Below are positions 46,445-55,105 of a stretch of 64,000 nt of DNA, one piece after another (the first letter of the stretch is position 1; each line of letters opens with the position of its first letter). Under the pieces are notes generated by a model. It did no database searches. It was given only the letters and a program-made list of their open reading frames with translations, and had not been told where the DNA came from. Source of the DNA: Lewinellaceae bacterium SD302 (GTDB taxonomy: Bacteria > Bacteroidota > Bacteroidia > Chitinophagales > Saprospiraceae); the NCBI GenBank assembly GCA_002591745.1, contig PDLQ01000020.1, positions 46,273-110,272 of the forward strand, given 5' to 3'. Position numbers and translations under genes: made by a program.

Positions 46445-47191
46445 TTAGTCAATAGCCAGGTCCCCGGAACGGTAACGGTGCTCACTATCATCAGCGCGGA
46501 TGATATTTGCGTTGCGTTCGTCGCTTTCCACTTCGCCGTCGCGGAGGCGAACGATACGGTGGGCGTGCTCGGCGATGTCGGGTTCGTGGGTGACCAGGAT
46601 GACGGTGTTGCCATCGTCGTGGATCTTTTCGAAGATCTCCATGATCTCGATACTGGTCTTGGTGTCGAGGTTGCCGGTGGGTTCGTCGGCCAGGATGATG
46701 CTGGGGTTGTTGACCAGCGCGCGAGCGATGGCTACGCGTTGGCGCTGTCCACCGGAGAGTTCATTGGGTTTATGGTCGGTACGGTCACCGAGGCCGACGG
46801 CGGCGAGTACCTCGTGGGCGCGGGCTTCGCGGTCCTTGCGGGGCATGCCGGAGTAGACCAAGGGTAAAGCTACGTTCTCCAGAGCGCTGAGGCGGGGGAG
46901 GAGATTGAATGTCTGAAAGACGAAACCGATCTTGCGGTTACGGACCTCGGCCAGCTGGCTGTCGGTCATTTTGCTGACGTCATTGCCGTCCAACAGGTAA
47001 TTGCCGTCGGTGGGTGTATCCAGGCAACCCAGGAGATTCATCAGGGTGGATTTACCGGAACCGGAGGGCCCCATGAGGGCGACGTATTCGTTTTTGTCGA
47101 TCTCCACGTCCACACCGCGCAGGGCGTGAACTTCGGTGGAACCCATCACGTAGATTTTGCGGAGGGCATGAATATCAATTACTTTGGACAT
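46445..47191 (-). CDS. ABC transporter ATP-binding protein, LolD/MacB type
   Basis: The 248-aa ATPase has Walker [10 protein letters not shown] (about 41-49), the Q-loop in [10 protein letters not shown], signature [14 protein letters not shown], Walker [13 protein letters not shown] and H-loop VTHEP. The sequence class is that of LolD/MacB/FtsE ATPases, which drive lipoprotein or substrate extraction from the inner membrane. No permease gene is adjacent, so the partner is unknown. The C-terminus has an extra acidic tail. It ends 22 bp after the gatC stop on the same strand. Confidence 0.9.
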   Translation of the reverse strand: MSKVIDIHALRKIYVMGSTEVHALRGVDVEIDKNEYVALMGPSGSGKSTLMNLLGCLDTPTDGNYLLDGNDVSKMTDSQLAEVRNRKIGFVFQTFNLLPRLSALENVALPLVYSGMPRKDREARAHEVLAAVGLGDRTDHKPNELSGGQRQRVAIARALVNNPSIILADEPTGNLDTKTSIEIMEIFEKIHDDGNTVILVTHEPDIAEHAHRIVRLRDGEVESDERNANIIRADDSEHRYRSGDLAID

Positions 47192-47213
47192 ATGGTGGGG
47201 TCTTGCTTAAAGT

Positions 47214-47507
47214 CTACTTTACTACGCGGGGCACACGGAAGAACTGACCATCCTGGTCCTGATCGGGAGCATTACGCAGCGCTTTTTCTCGATCAATCTC
47301 GTGGGCCACTTCATCGGGGCGCAGATCGTTTTCTACCTCGGTAAGGTAGCGTAGCGGTTCCACGCCCTCCACGTCGACCTCCTTAAGCTTGTCTACCATG
47401 GCCAGGATGTTTTTCAGGTCTCCCTTGAGTTGTTCCCGGCGGTCGGTGTCCAATTCCAACTTGGTCAGTCGCGTCAGTCTCGAAAGTAGGGCATCATCTA
47501 CGTTCAT
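47214..47507 (-). CDS. gatC: Asp/Glu-tRNA amidotransferase subunit GatC
   Basis: GatC is the small subunit of the GatCAB amidotransferase that converts Glu-tRNA(Gln) and Asp-tRNA(Asn). The 97-aa protein has the expected pattern: two N-terminal helices (LLSRLTRLTKLEL, LKNILAMVDKL), the VDVEGVEPL turn and the C-terminal ENDLRPDEV ... GQFFRVPRVV. gatA and gatB are not in the window, as is usual for Bacteroidota. Confidence 0.92.
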   Translation of the reverse strand: MNVDDALLSRLTRLTKLELDTDRREQLKGDLKNILAMVDKLKEVDVEGVEPLRYLTEVENDLRPDEVAHEIDREKALRNAPDQDQDGQFFRVPRVVK

Positions 47508-47575
47508 GCTGTAAATTTTCGTTAAAGATGGTGTTTGAACCGACGAAGGCTGTAAAAAGCTGCAATATCGTCCGG

Positions 47576-48313
47576 TTAAGATTTTCGCTTCCCTTCTTTC
47601 ATTTCAAAAAGGAAGCCCTCCTGGGTCAGTTCCCGGTAACGACCTTCGTCGAAGCTGTAAAGACGAGCCGGGCGGTGGGCGACGCCTTCTTGCATTCTGT
47701 CCAGGTCCACGAGCAGGTTCATGCTCAGTATTTTCTTGCGGAAATTGCGCTTTTCCAGTTCCGTTTGCCAAATGGCTTCGTAGAGCTGTTGCAGATCGGT
47801 GAGGGTGAATTCGGGGGGCAGTAATTCAAAGCCAACGGGACGGGTACGAATGCTGCGTTTGAGGCGGTCCAAGGCATCCAGGATGATTTGACGATGGTCG
47901 AAAGCCAGACGCTCCAGGTCGTTGGCGTCGTGCCATTTAACTTCGCTGGCGGGCCCGGCGGGGCTGGGCGAGAAATCGGCAATTTTGACCAGGCTGTAAT
48001 AAGCAATGGTAATGACCCGGCCGAAGGCGTGGCGATCCACGGCTCCGTAGCTGCGGACCTGTTCCAACCAGACGTTGTCCAGACCGGTAACTTCGCGCAA
48101 GACTCTTTTTGCGGCTGCATCGAGGTCTTCGTTCTCACGGACAAAATAGCCAGGCAGCGCCCAATAATCATTGTAGGGATCTTCGTTACGACGGATCAAC
48201 AAGACCTTCAGGTCGCCGCCATCGAAGCCGAAGATGACATTGTCTACGGTAAAGGCCGATCGGAAATATGTATCGAAAGTTGAATGTAGTTGCGTTTTTG
48301 TGTTGGTGCCCAC
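47576..48313 (-). CDS. Nudix-type transcriptional regulator (NrtR-like)
   Basis: The N-terminal Nudix fold (VDNVIFGFDGGDLKVLLI) is followed by a winged-helix region with LLPPEFTLTDLQQLYEAIW and KRNFRKKILSMNLLVDL, the hallmark of NrtR/AraR-type regulators. The catalytic Nudix box is degenerate: the REUxEExG core reads RVLREVTG, so most metal-binding glutamates are missing. A ligand-sensing regulator rather than a hydrolase is likely. The start is taken as GTG at 48313. An upstream in-frame ATG (48415) would lie inside the terminator of the hsp20 gene. The regulated genes are not evident. Confidence 0.8.
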   Translation of the reverse strand: MGTNTKTQLHSTFDTYFRSAFTVDNVIFGFDGGDLKVLLIRRNEDPYNDYWALPGYFVRENEDLDAAAKRVLREVTGLDNVWLEQVRSYGAVDRHAFGRVITIAYYSLVKIADFSPSPAGPASEVKWHDANDLERLAFDHRQIILDALDRLKRSIRTRPVGFELLPPEFTLTDLQQLYEAIWQTELEKRNFRKKILSMNLLVDLDRMQEGVAHRPARLYSFDEGRYRELTQEGFLFEMKEGKRKS

Positions 48314-48380
48314 GTTTGTTTGTCTGTTGGAAATTGCTAAAGATAATCGCTCATAACTGCTTAGCGAGGAAATTACACAA

Positions 48381-48410
48381 AAAAGGCCGGCTTCCCGTAG
48401 GAAACCGGCC
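48381..48410 (-). terminator. Terminator of the hsp20 gene
   Basis: On the minus strand GGCCGGTTTCC and GGAAGCCGGCC pair (one G-T wobble) around TACG/CGTA and are followed by TTTTTT. It lies 27 bp after the hsp20 stop. Confidence 0.85.
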
Positions 48411-48436
48411 GGCACGTAATCTCGTGAAATTTATTC

Positions 48437-48847
48437 TTAGCTGATCGCGATCTGCTGTGGACCTTTAGCCACGGCTTCTTCATGCTTGGGCAGCGTCAGT
48501 GTCAGAATACCGTTGTTGTAAGTAGCGGCAATGTGCTCACCGTTTACCACCTTGGCATCCAGTTTAAAGGTGCGCTCGAAATTACCGAGGGTGAATTCGC
48601 GGCGAAGCAGTTTAGGGGTGTCCTGCTTTTCGACCTCATAAGACACGGTCAATAAATCGTCGTTGAGTTCGACCTTGAAATTTTCTTTCTCCCGGCCCGG
48701 GGCAATTACGTCCAGGGTGAAAGCATCGTCGGATTCCGCAATGTTCACGGCTGGTCGGTTGCGGCTATGATTCGCCTGAGTAGCGTGGTCATCGAAGAAA
48801 CGGAAGAAGTCGTTAGGGAAGTTACGGTTATATTTGATCAAAGACAT
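48437..48847 (-). CDS. Hsp20/alpha-crystallin family small heat shock protein
   Basis: The 136-aa chaperone holds unfolded proteins. The N-terminus has NFPNDFFRFFDD. The alpha-crystallin domain spans about residues 35-125, with APGREKENFKVELNDD, RREFTLGNFERTF and the GILTLTLPK motif. A short C-terminal tail ends in QIAIS, a variant of the I-x-I oligomerisation motif. Upstream (about 48,922-48,956), AAACATG and CATGTTT arms 25 bp apart could be an operator, which is speculative. Confidence 0.93.
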   Translation of the reverse strand: MSLIKYNRNFPNDFFRFFDDHATQANHSRNRPAVNIAESDDAFTLDVIAPGREKENFKVELNDDLLTVSYEVEKQDTPKLLRREFTLGNFERTFKLDAKVVNGEHIAATYNNGILTLTLPKHEEAVAKGPQQIAIS

Positions 48848-49179
48848 GATTAATGATTTTTAGTTTTTCATCGCCGTTATTGGCGACGGGGTACTAAATG
48901 CAAGTCTCGGACCAGATTGAAAACATGCTAAATTGGGTGACTTTTTGACATGTTTAAAAAGATTTAAGCGACTTTTTGGCACGTTTTGGTTGTTTGGGCT
49001 GGCAAAGTAGCAATGCTAGTTGATGAATATCGTCATTACGCTCGACGCAGGAGGCGGGCTGACGACTACTTTAGAACGCTGATGGAAAGAATTGACTCTT
49101 CAGCCCTGCTCATTCCTCGGTGGTGCTAACGAGGCAGCCTTCACTAACCTAGCTACTTTGAAGCCATAAAAACCAATAC
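48848..49179. other. Intergenic region with CAAAGTAGC-family element
   Basis: No gene is present. The right part (48991-49178) is a repeat element bounded by GGCAAAGTAGCAATGCTAG (left) and CTAGCTACTTTGAAGCC (right), ending at the stop codon of the NamZ-like gene. The left part is the hsp20 promoter region. Confidence 0.6.
48991..49178. repeat. CAAAGTAGC-family element bounded by inverted arms (188 bp)
   Basis: The left arm at 49001-49019 and the right arm at 49150-49178 are inverted copies of the same core. The right end GCTACTTTGAAGCCATAAAA closely resembles the end at 60510-60530. Confidence 0.65.
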
Positions 49180-50439
49180 TTACGGATACAATAGATAAGG
49201 TTCCCGGGCCTGCAGGAAATCAACTAAGCCTTCGGCCCAACCTGCCCGAATATCTTTTTCGCTCATCCCACTTTCAATTTGTTGGCGAAGTTGGCTGCTA
49301 CCCGCCAGGAGATCGAAAAAATCCGGGCGATCAAAAAAGGCATGGTCTTTCAATTGGGCGTAGGCGCGCAGCAGGTGATTCAGATTTATGCGGCCCTGGC
49401 TACGAATGAGTTCGGGACTTTGGCCGACGAGACTGAAGCCCACGCAGCTTTTACCATTGAGTTTCGGGTCGGTTGATCCAGGACCTGGTTTGGGGGTGAA
49501 AATGTAGCTGCCCATCGATAGCAAAGGATGGCCGTAAATTTGAAATTGCTGGTCGGTACCCCGCCCGATGCTGACGATCGTGCCTTCGAAAAAACAAAGG
49601 CTGGGGTAGAGGAGAATCGACCGTTCGTTAGGTAGATTTGGAGATGGCTTGATGGGGAGGGCGTAGCGGCGGCCGTGGCTGTAGTTGGCGCAGGGGATAA
49701 CGGTCAACTCCGCCCGAAGCCCGTCATCCAGCCAGCCGCGTCCATTGATCATCTGGCCGTATTCGCCGATGGTCATCCCGTGAACTACGGGGACGGGGTG
49801 CATGCCAACGAAAGACTGGAAGGCGGGGTCCAGGATCGGCCCGTCGATGTAATGGCCGTTAGGATTTGGGCGATCCAAAATCATGACCGGTGTATCATGT
49901 TTAGCCGCTCCCTGTAGGATGTAGTGGAGGTGGCTGATGTAGGTGAAAAAGCGTACGCCTACGTCCTGGATATCAAAGACGATCAAATCTACATCGGCCA
50001 GGTCTGCGGCACCCGGCTCCTTGCTTTGTCCGTAAAGGGAAACGATGGGCAATCCGCTTTTGTCGTCTACACCGTCAGTGATGGTGGCTCCGGCATCGGC
50101 TTCTCCCCGGAAACCGTGCTCGAGGGCAAAAATCTTGGTGACTTGAACGCCGGCGGCCAGGAGTGTGTCGACCAAGTGGGGCCCTTGGGTGCCGTAGAGC
50201 CGGGAACTTTGGTTGACGACCAGCCCGACGCGTTTGTTTTCCAGTTTGGGTAGATAGGTGTCCAGTCGTTCGGCACCGACTTCAATAGGTGGTGTTTCTT
50301 CGATTAATTCTGAGTTTGGCGTACTGTCTTGTGGCATCGACTGCTCATTGGTCGTCTCCGTCGTCGATTTGCCATTCGCACAATTTAGTTGGAAAATAAT
50401 CAGAAAAAATAGAATTGTTTGTACTTTGGGCATTTGCAA
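49180..50439 (-). CDS. DUF1343 family, NamZ-like exo-N-acetylmuramidase
   Basis: The 419-aa product has a lipoprotein-like leader (FFLIIFQLNCANG) and an acidic linker. The DUF1343 domain follows: VGLVVNQSS, IFALEHGFRG, LPIVSLYG, DLIVFDIQDVGVRFFTYIS, ILDRPNPNG, HGMTIGEYG and EGTIVSIGRGTDQ. Characterised NamZ enzymes remove terminal N-acetylmuramic acid from peptidoglycan fragments, which suggests a role in cell wall recycling. The Glu in EHGFRG fits the reported active-site region. The neighbours give no further clue. Confidence 0.88.
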   Translation of the reverse strand: MQMPKVQTILFFLIIFQLNCANGKSTTETTNEQSMPQDSTPNSELIEETPPIEVGAERLDTYLPKLENKRVGLVVNQSSRLYGTQGPHLVDTLLAAGVQVTKIFALEHGFRGEADAGATITDGVDDKSGLPIVSLYGQSKEPGAADLADVDLIVFDIQDVGVRFFTYISHLHYILQGAAKHDTPVMILDRPNPNGHYIDGPILDPAFQSFVGMHPVPVVHGMTIGEYGQMINGRGWLDDGLRAELTVIPCANYSHGRRYALPIKPSPNLPNERSILLYPSLCFFEGTIVSIGRGTDQQFQIYGHPLLSMGSYIFTPKPGPGSTDPKLNGKSCVGFSLVGQSPELIRSQGRINLNHLLRAYAQLKDHAFFDRPDFFDLLAGSSQLRQQIESGMSEKDIRAGWAEGLVDFLQAREPYLLYP

Positions 50440-50545
50440 GAGCTGTTTGTATTTTAGAATCTGGCCAAAATTGATCTGCTTTTAGTCAAGATGAATGGCA
50501 GGCAAGGGAGTTTATCGTGATAAACGACTGTTCTCAGGGTGACTA

Positions 50546-50558
50546 CAAAGTAGCAGCG
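50546..50558. repeat. CAAAGTAGC-family repeat
   Basis: CAAAGTAGCAGCG lies between the NamZ-like gene and the DnaQ fusion gene. About 60 bp further right, CTAACAAGCTCCAAAC resembles a worn end of the 157-bp MITE-like element. Confidence 0.45.
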
Positions 50559-50645
50559 TAGCTAAACTTGGGTGAAAAGAACTGATTTCGAACGATGAGT
50601 GAGAGTCCTAACAAGCTCCAAACTTTAAGACCGCAGGAATAACGC

Positions 50646-52043
50646 ATGAGTAAGGGAAAAAAATACGCCATTGTCGATATTGAGACTACGGGAGGCCGCG
50701 CTAGCCGTCACCGGATCACGGAGATCGGGATCGTGCTTTTTGATGGTGAGCAAATTACGGATAAGTTTGAATCCCTGATCAACCCCGAGTGCAATATTCC
50801 GGCCGGAATCACCCGGCTGACGGGAATCACCAACGAGATGGTGAAGGCTGCGCCCCGTTTCCACGAGCTTGCCCGTACGATTGTGGAGATGACCGAAGGA
50901 GCGGTCTTTGTGGCCCATAACGTCCGCTTCGACTATGAGTTCTTACGGGAAGAATTCAAGCGACTGGGCTATACCTTCAGCCGTCGTAAACTCTGTACCG
51001 TCCGGCTTTCACGCAAAGTCTTTCCCGGTCTGCCGAGTTACAGTCTGGGTAATTTGATCAAGCACTTCGGTTTTGTAGTCGACGCCCGCCACCGTGCGCT
51101 GGCCGATGCCGTAGCCACTACGGAGCTACTGGAAAAAGCGCTGCAACAACAGGATACCGCCTCGGAGGTGAAGCTGCTAGTGAATATGGGCATCAAGGAA
51201 ACGCGCTTGCCCAAGAACATGAGCATCGAGCAAATTCAGAACATCCCCGAGGAAACTGGTGTCTACTACTTTCACAATCAGCAAAGGGATGTGGTCTACG
51301 TTGGTAAGAGCAACAACATCCGCAAACGCATTGCTCAGCATTTTGCCGATACCACCAGTAAAGGTGCCGAGATCCGCAAGCAAGTGGCAGACATCACCTA
51401 CGAAGTTACGGGCAGCGAACTGGTGGCACTATTGCTGGAAAGCCAGGAGATCAAACGACTACTGCCACCAATTAACCGGGCGCAGCGGGGGCGCCGCTTC
51501 TCTTACGCCATCAATTCATATTACGATAAGAACGGTTATCGCTGCTTTAACGTCATCCGCAATACGGCGCAAGCAAGAAAGGAGCACGATATAATCAGCG
51601 AATACCCCAGCATGAGTTCGGCTAAGGGGCGGCTCAATTACGTGCGTCAGCAACTGGAACTGTGCAGCTCGATGACGAATTTATTTCCCAGCCGCTCCGC
51701 ATGTTTTCATTTTCATTTAAAACAATGCCGCGGCAGTTGCGCCGGTCAGGAAAGTGCCGAGGCTTATAACGAGCGGGCCGATATGGCCTATACTTATCTA
51801 AGGACTGTTTTTGACGAGGATTTCTTACTTATCGATGTCGGACGTAATAACGAGGAAAAGTCAGTTGTGCTGGTGCGTGACGGCAAATATCAGGGTTTCG
51901 GCTTCCTCAGCGAGGAAGAAGCACATGATATCAATACGATTGAAAGAGAATTGAGAACCTGCGTGGCTTACCCGGATACCAGCCGGATCATTCAGCGGTT
52001 TATGAGCGATAAGCCGGCGGTAAAGGTTGTAAGGCTTGGTTAG
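50646..52043 (+). CDS. DnaQ-like 3'-5' exonuclease fused to GIY-YIG (UvrC-like) nuclease
   Basis: The 465-aa product has an N-terminal DEDDh exonuclease domain (residues 7-170) with DIETTG (Asp11, Glu13), VAHNVRFDYEF and HRALADA. A GIY-YIG domain follows (about 200-285) with TGVYYF and VVYVGKSNNIRKRI. A C-terminal part contains a cysteine-bearing UvrC-like segment (CSSMTNLFPSRSACFHFHLKQCRGSC). It lacks the RNase H-like second nuclease of UvrC. The combination resembles the epsilon/Cho fusions of other bacteria and suggests incision and resection in DNA repair. A 157-bp MITE-like element starts 26 bp after the stop. Confidence 0.9.
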   Translation: MSKGKKYAIVDIETTGGRASRHRITEIGIVLFDGEQITDKFESLINPECNIPAGITRLTGITNEMVKAAPRFHELARTIVEMTEGAVFVAHNVRFDYEFLREEFKRLGYTFSRRKLCTVRLSRKVFPGLPSYSLGNLIKHFGFVVDARHRALADAVATTELLEKALQQQDTASEVKLLVNMGIKETRLPKNMSIEQIQNIPEETGVYYFHNQQRDVVYVGKSNNIRKRIAQHFADTTSKGAEIRKQVADITYEVTGSELVALLLESQEIKRLLPPINRAQRGRRFSYAINSYYDKNGYRCFNVIRNTAQARKEHDIISEYPSMSSAKGRLNYVRQQLELCSSMTNLFPSRSACFHFHLKQCRGSCAGQESAEAYNERADMAYTYLRTVFDEDFLLIDVGRNNEEKSVVLVRDGKYQGFGFLSEEEAHDINTIERELRTCVAYPDTSRIIQRFMSDKPAVKVVRLG

Positions 52044-52069
52044 ACCCAGGCTTCTCGCCTGCCTTTTTA

Positions 52070-52226
52070 AGAGCTTGTTTGGGAATTGCTATGAACTGAA
52101 AAACAATGATTAATGGTTCTGACTATACCATAAAATTGTGAGCTTGGCGGGTCAAGCGATCTATTTTTGGTGACGCCAGGTTCATAAATGCTTGTTTTTC
52201 AGGAAATAGAAATCCAAACAAGCTCT
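52070..52226 (+). mobile_element. 157-bp MITE-like element, copy 2
   Basis: The ends AGAGCTTGTTTGG and CCAAACAAGCTCT form a perfect 13-bp inverted repeat. The whole copy differs from 19586-19742 at only a few positions, in the same orientation. It carries no ORF. Confidence 0.88.
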
Positions 52227-52260
52227 AAAGTAGGAGAGGGCGGCCCCCGTATGAGAGAGA

Positions 52261-52662
52261 CTAATCAAAACCATTCTCTTCCAAAGGTTTCTTTACAATC
52301 TCTTTCAACTCTAATCTTTCAGCTTCATCTAATGATTCTTTCTCTTTTCGGATTTCCTCTTTCAATTCTCTTTTTCTTCTCAATCGCTCTAACTCTTTTT
52401 CTAATTCTTCCTCTTCCCAATCGGAGTCGAAACCAAAAATTTCCAGGTTCTCGGTCCCAAAAGCATACAAGTAATGGGCGGCGAGGCCAATTCCCCAACT
52501 CAAGCCTACGATTATTACCGGGAGTAATTCACCATTGTTTTCAAAATGCATGATGGCATATAGCATGCCGATAGTGAAAACATAAGCAAGCAAATGATAA
52601 AAAAATCCCTTTTTTATTTTTATCTTTTTATTGGCCTGTTCGTAAATGTCTTCGTTGTCCAT
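52261..52662 (-). CDS. 2TM domain protein
   Basis: The start at 52662 gives MDNEDIYEQANKKIKIKKGF, the typical entry to the 2TM domain (PF13239-like): a positively charged stretch, two membrane helices (about residues 22-38 and 46-66) and the FGTENLEIFGFD linker. A long, highly charged coiled-coil-like helix follows to the C-terminus (133 aa in total). In other bacteria this domain is found alone or at the N-terminus of LytTR regulators. Here there is no DNA-binding domain. Confidence 0.8.
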   Translation of the reverse strand: MDNEDIYEQANKKIKIKKGFFYHLLAYVFTIGMLYAIMHFENNGELLPVIIVGLSWGIGLAAHYLYAFGTENLEIFGFDSDWEEEELEKELERLRRKRELKEEIRKEKESLDEAERLELKEIVKKPLEENGFD

Positions 52663-52887
52663 GTTGGCTTTTAGATTTTTGCTGAGCAAATTATGATCCC
52701 CTTCTTTAGGTTGTTCTGTAAGCGGGGCATAATTTATGCCTAAATTACTTCATTTCGGGCATAGTAATGTCCTGCCTCACTTTTCGGCCACGTAAATAGA
52801 TACAAGTCACTTGAAGATGAGGGTGTCTTTCTGCCGAATGGCATGATGAGTTTGACAAATCACTAGATACGAGCGACGTATGCTTCG

Positions 52888-53931
52888 CTAATAATTTTTT
52901 TGCCTTTTTAGTATTTTGACAATCCTGCTGTTAATGATTTCTGACAAGTTCCAGTTGTACAGCTCGGGGTCGGTTGTGCTGTAGAAGGCAACAGTAACAG
53001 CATCGATATCTGTATGGTGTTTAGCAAAACTCTGGTATCCAGGAACCCAGCCAGAATGATCATACTCATAAATGGACTTATATATTTCTTGTTCTCCCTG
53101 TTCAAATAAAGTTCCGTCGTTTAACGCCCTGAGGAATATACCCACATCTTCTGCTGTGGCGTGCATGCCGTAATCATTGGTCTTTAAATCAGATGGGTAC
53201 CCTACGTGATAGCCACTCATTATTTCTTCTATATCTTTTACTTCACTTAGCGATACAAAGGTTTCGTTTAGGTTTAATGGGGTCAGAATTTTTTCTCGAA
53301 TGAATTGAAAATTGTCATAGCCTAGTTCATCATCCATTATCTTATTGATTAAGAGATAATTTGTATTGCAATATTCATAGTCTTCACCCGGTTCAAAGTT
53401 GGCTGACTTGCCCTGGATCAACGCAAGGCTTTCTTCGTAGGTTTCTGTTGGAGCTGCCCAGAAATTCGGAGCATCTGTGAAATTGGGGATGCCGCTTCTA
53501 TGCTGGATCAGTAATCTCAAAGTTATTTTGTCAGCGTTTTCGATGATTTCCGCCAGCTCTGGCAAATAATCAGCAAGCGTTCTGTCTAGGGAAAGCCGTT
53601 CATTACTTACCAATTTAGTGACGGCCACAGCATCATACAACTTGCTGATGCTGGCAATCTTGAATAGTGCGTGAGGTTTGGCAGGTGTTTTAGATTCTCG
53701 GTTGTGCCAGCCCGCAGTGTAATGCTGAGGTGGTTTGCCAGCTTGGTCAATATAAACGATCATTCCTTCAAATCCATAGCTTATTGCCTCGTCTAGCTGT
53801 TCCTGAACAGTATCTGGTAGAGGCCGTATCCATGCTTTTACCAAAAGCCAAGGGACAAAATAAAAAGAAATTAAGGTCCCGACCAATAGTAAAACACGGA
53901 CTGCCCGTTTGGCCTTTTTGTTTTTTATCAT
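52888..53931 (-). CDS. Serine hydrolase, beta-lactamase/penicillin-binding class C family
   Basis: The 347-aa product has an N-terminal membrane anchor (VLLLVGTLISFYFVPWLLV). The serine beta-lactamase fold follows: SxxK motif S94-I-S-K97, the YCN motif in EDYEYCNTNY (near residue 187) and HSGWVPGY as the third motif. Family members include D-aminopeptidases, esterases and peptidoglycan hydrolases, so the substrate is not predictable. It is probably envelope-located. The next gene upstream encodes a small membrane protein on the same strand, 33 bp away. Confidence 0.87.
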   Translation of the reverse strand: MIKNKKAKRAVRVLLLVGTLISFYFVPWLLVKAWIRPLPDTVQEQLDEAISYGFEGMIVYIDQAGKPPQHYTAGWHNRESKTPAKPHALFKIASISKLYDAVAVTKLVSNERLSLDRTLADYLPELAEIIENADKITLRLLIQHRSGIPNFTDAPNFWAAPTETYEESLALIQGKSANFEPGEDYEYCNTNYLLINKIMDDELGYDNFQFIREKILTPLNLNETFVSLSEVKDIEEIMSGYHVGYPSDLKTNDYGMHATAEDVGIFLRALNDGTLFEQGEQEIYKSIYEYDHSGWVPGYQSFAKHHTDIDAVTVAFYSTTDPELYNWNLSEIINSRIVKILKRQKNY

Positions 53932-53964
53932 TCTCTTTTTCTCACTTTTAAGGCGTTCTGTAAA

Positions 53965-54402
53965 TCATAAGAAGTTAGGCAAGAGGCTTTCAACTGCACC
54001 AAATACAACGCTGATAATTAATTCCTTATATGACAATCGCTTTAAATTAAATGAATTCGAATGGGCAACCCACAAGGCAACTATTGCACAACAAAAAAAT
54101 AATACGATTGAGTATGTAGATAGATAAGTAGATGTTATTCCTAGCCAAGCGAAGAGAATTTCCTCTAATGCCGCATATCCAAAAAGCACTAATGCGAAAT
54201 TTGCGTTTGGTCGGTTAATGAAAAGCGATACACCTCCAAATAATAGTAGTAAACTAATTATTAGGGGGACGAATTGCATGCAGTATTTTAAACTGAAATA
54301 GCTTTGTAGCTGAATGCTAAAGTCAGTTTGTGCTATGAAAATGCCAATGGTTGCTAACGCTATTGTTGAAAATGCAGCTCCGGTAATCTTTCTTTTTATC
54401 AT
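53965..54402 (-). CDS. Four-helix membrane protein of unknown function
   Basis: The start at 54402 (MIKRKITGAAFS) gives 145 aa. Four hydrophobic segments are visible (about residues 8-24, 41-58, 66-86 and 92-115). No conserved motif is recognised. It is AT-rich and directly upstream of the serine hydrolase gene on the same strand, so probably co-transcribed. A 157-bp MITE-like element lies 63 bp upstream of its start. Confidence 0.6.
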   Translation of the reverse strand: MIKRKITGAAFSTIALATIGIFIAQTDFSIQLQSYFSLKYCMQFVPLIISLLLLFGGVSLFINRPNANFALVLFGYAALEEILFAWLGITSTYLSTYSIVLFFCCAIVALWVAHSNSFNLKRLSYKELIISVVFGAVESLLPNFL

Positions 54403-54465
54403 CAATCTTCTTTTTTTGGCGTTGTATTGTAGGCTTCCCCGAAACTTGGACAACTAGAAACATTA

Positions 54466-54622
54466 AGAGCTTATTTGGATTTCTATTGCCTGAAAAACAA
54501 GCATCCATGAACCTGGCGTCACCAAAAATAGATCGCTTGACCCGCCAGGCTCACAATTTTATGGTATAGTCAGAACCATAAATCATTGTTTTTCAGTTCA
54601 TAGCAATTCCCAAACAAACTCT
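54466..54622 (-). mobile_element. 157-bp MITE-like element, copy 3 (inverted)
   Basis: This copy is in reverse orientation to copies 1 and 2 and is again exactly 157 bp. Its right end is AAACAAACTCT (one G to A change in the terminal repeat). It sits in the promoter-proximal region of the four-helix membrane protein gene. Confidence 0.85.
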
Positions 54623-55105
54623 AAAATTCTCAAATTTGAGTTGTTATGAACAAAGACCAAATATACGGATAGCCAGATACTAAAGGCTTTAAAGGAGAAC
54701 CAAGGCGGTCGTTCAACTGCCTCTTTCACGAGTAGTATTACCAATTCATTAAAGTTGTTCGGGTGTAACTTATTGATAATCAACGTGCTTTGTTCGGCTT
54801 AGTACACGCGAATGAACAGAATTATCAAAATTGATATTTTTCATCTTGAGAAGATCTCATGATTTAAGCATAACTTGTTGATAATCAATCTGAACAACTC
54901 TATTCGATACAACGCCTCGTCGTTTTGTACTTATAGTCTGGCAAGTCAGGAATTGTAAGTCCTGACTTGTCAGACCAACCATAGCTAAAAAATGGCTCTA
55001 AATGATTTTGGTTGGCAAACTCTCTGAGAGGGTGGTTTTTCTCATCAAAAAACAAGTGAAATCGACTTCCTCACTACATCCTGTCTACCACTTTCATAAA
55101 GAGCC
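54623..55105. other. AT-rich intergenic region with hairpin and short direct repeats
   Basis: No credible gene is present. A direct repeat AACTT(A/G)TTGATAATCAA occurs at about 54,767 and 54,870. A 16-bp-stem hairpin lies at 54936-54975. Confidence 0.5.
54936..54975. repeat. Hairpin (16-bp arms)
   Basis: GTCTGGCAAGTCAGGA and TCCTGACTTGTCAGAC pair with one mismatch around an 8-nt loop. No T-tract follows on either strand. It could be a small element end or a regulatory RNA structure. Confidence 0.7.

Noticed and set aside
48314..48415. Upstream ATG start for the Nudix regulator
   Set aside because: It falls within the rho-independent terminator of the hsp20 gene and adds 34 residues without family similarity. 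GTG at 48313 fits better.
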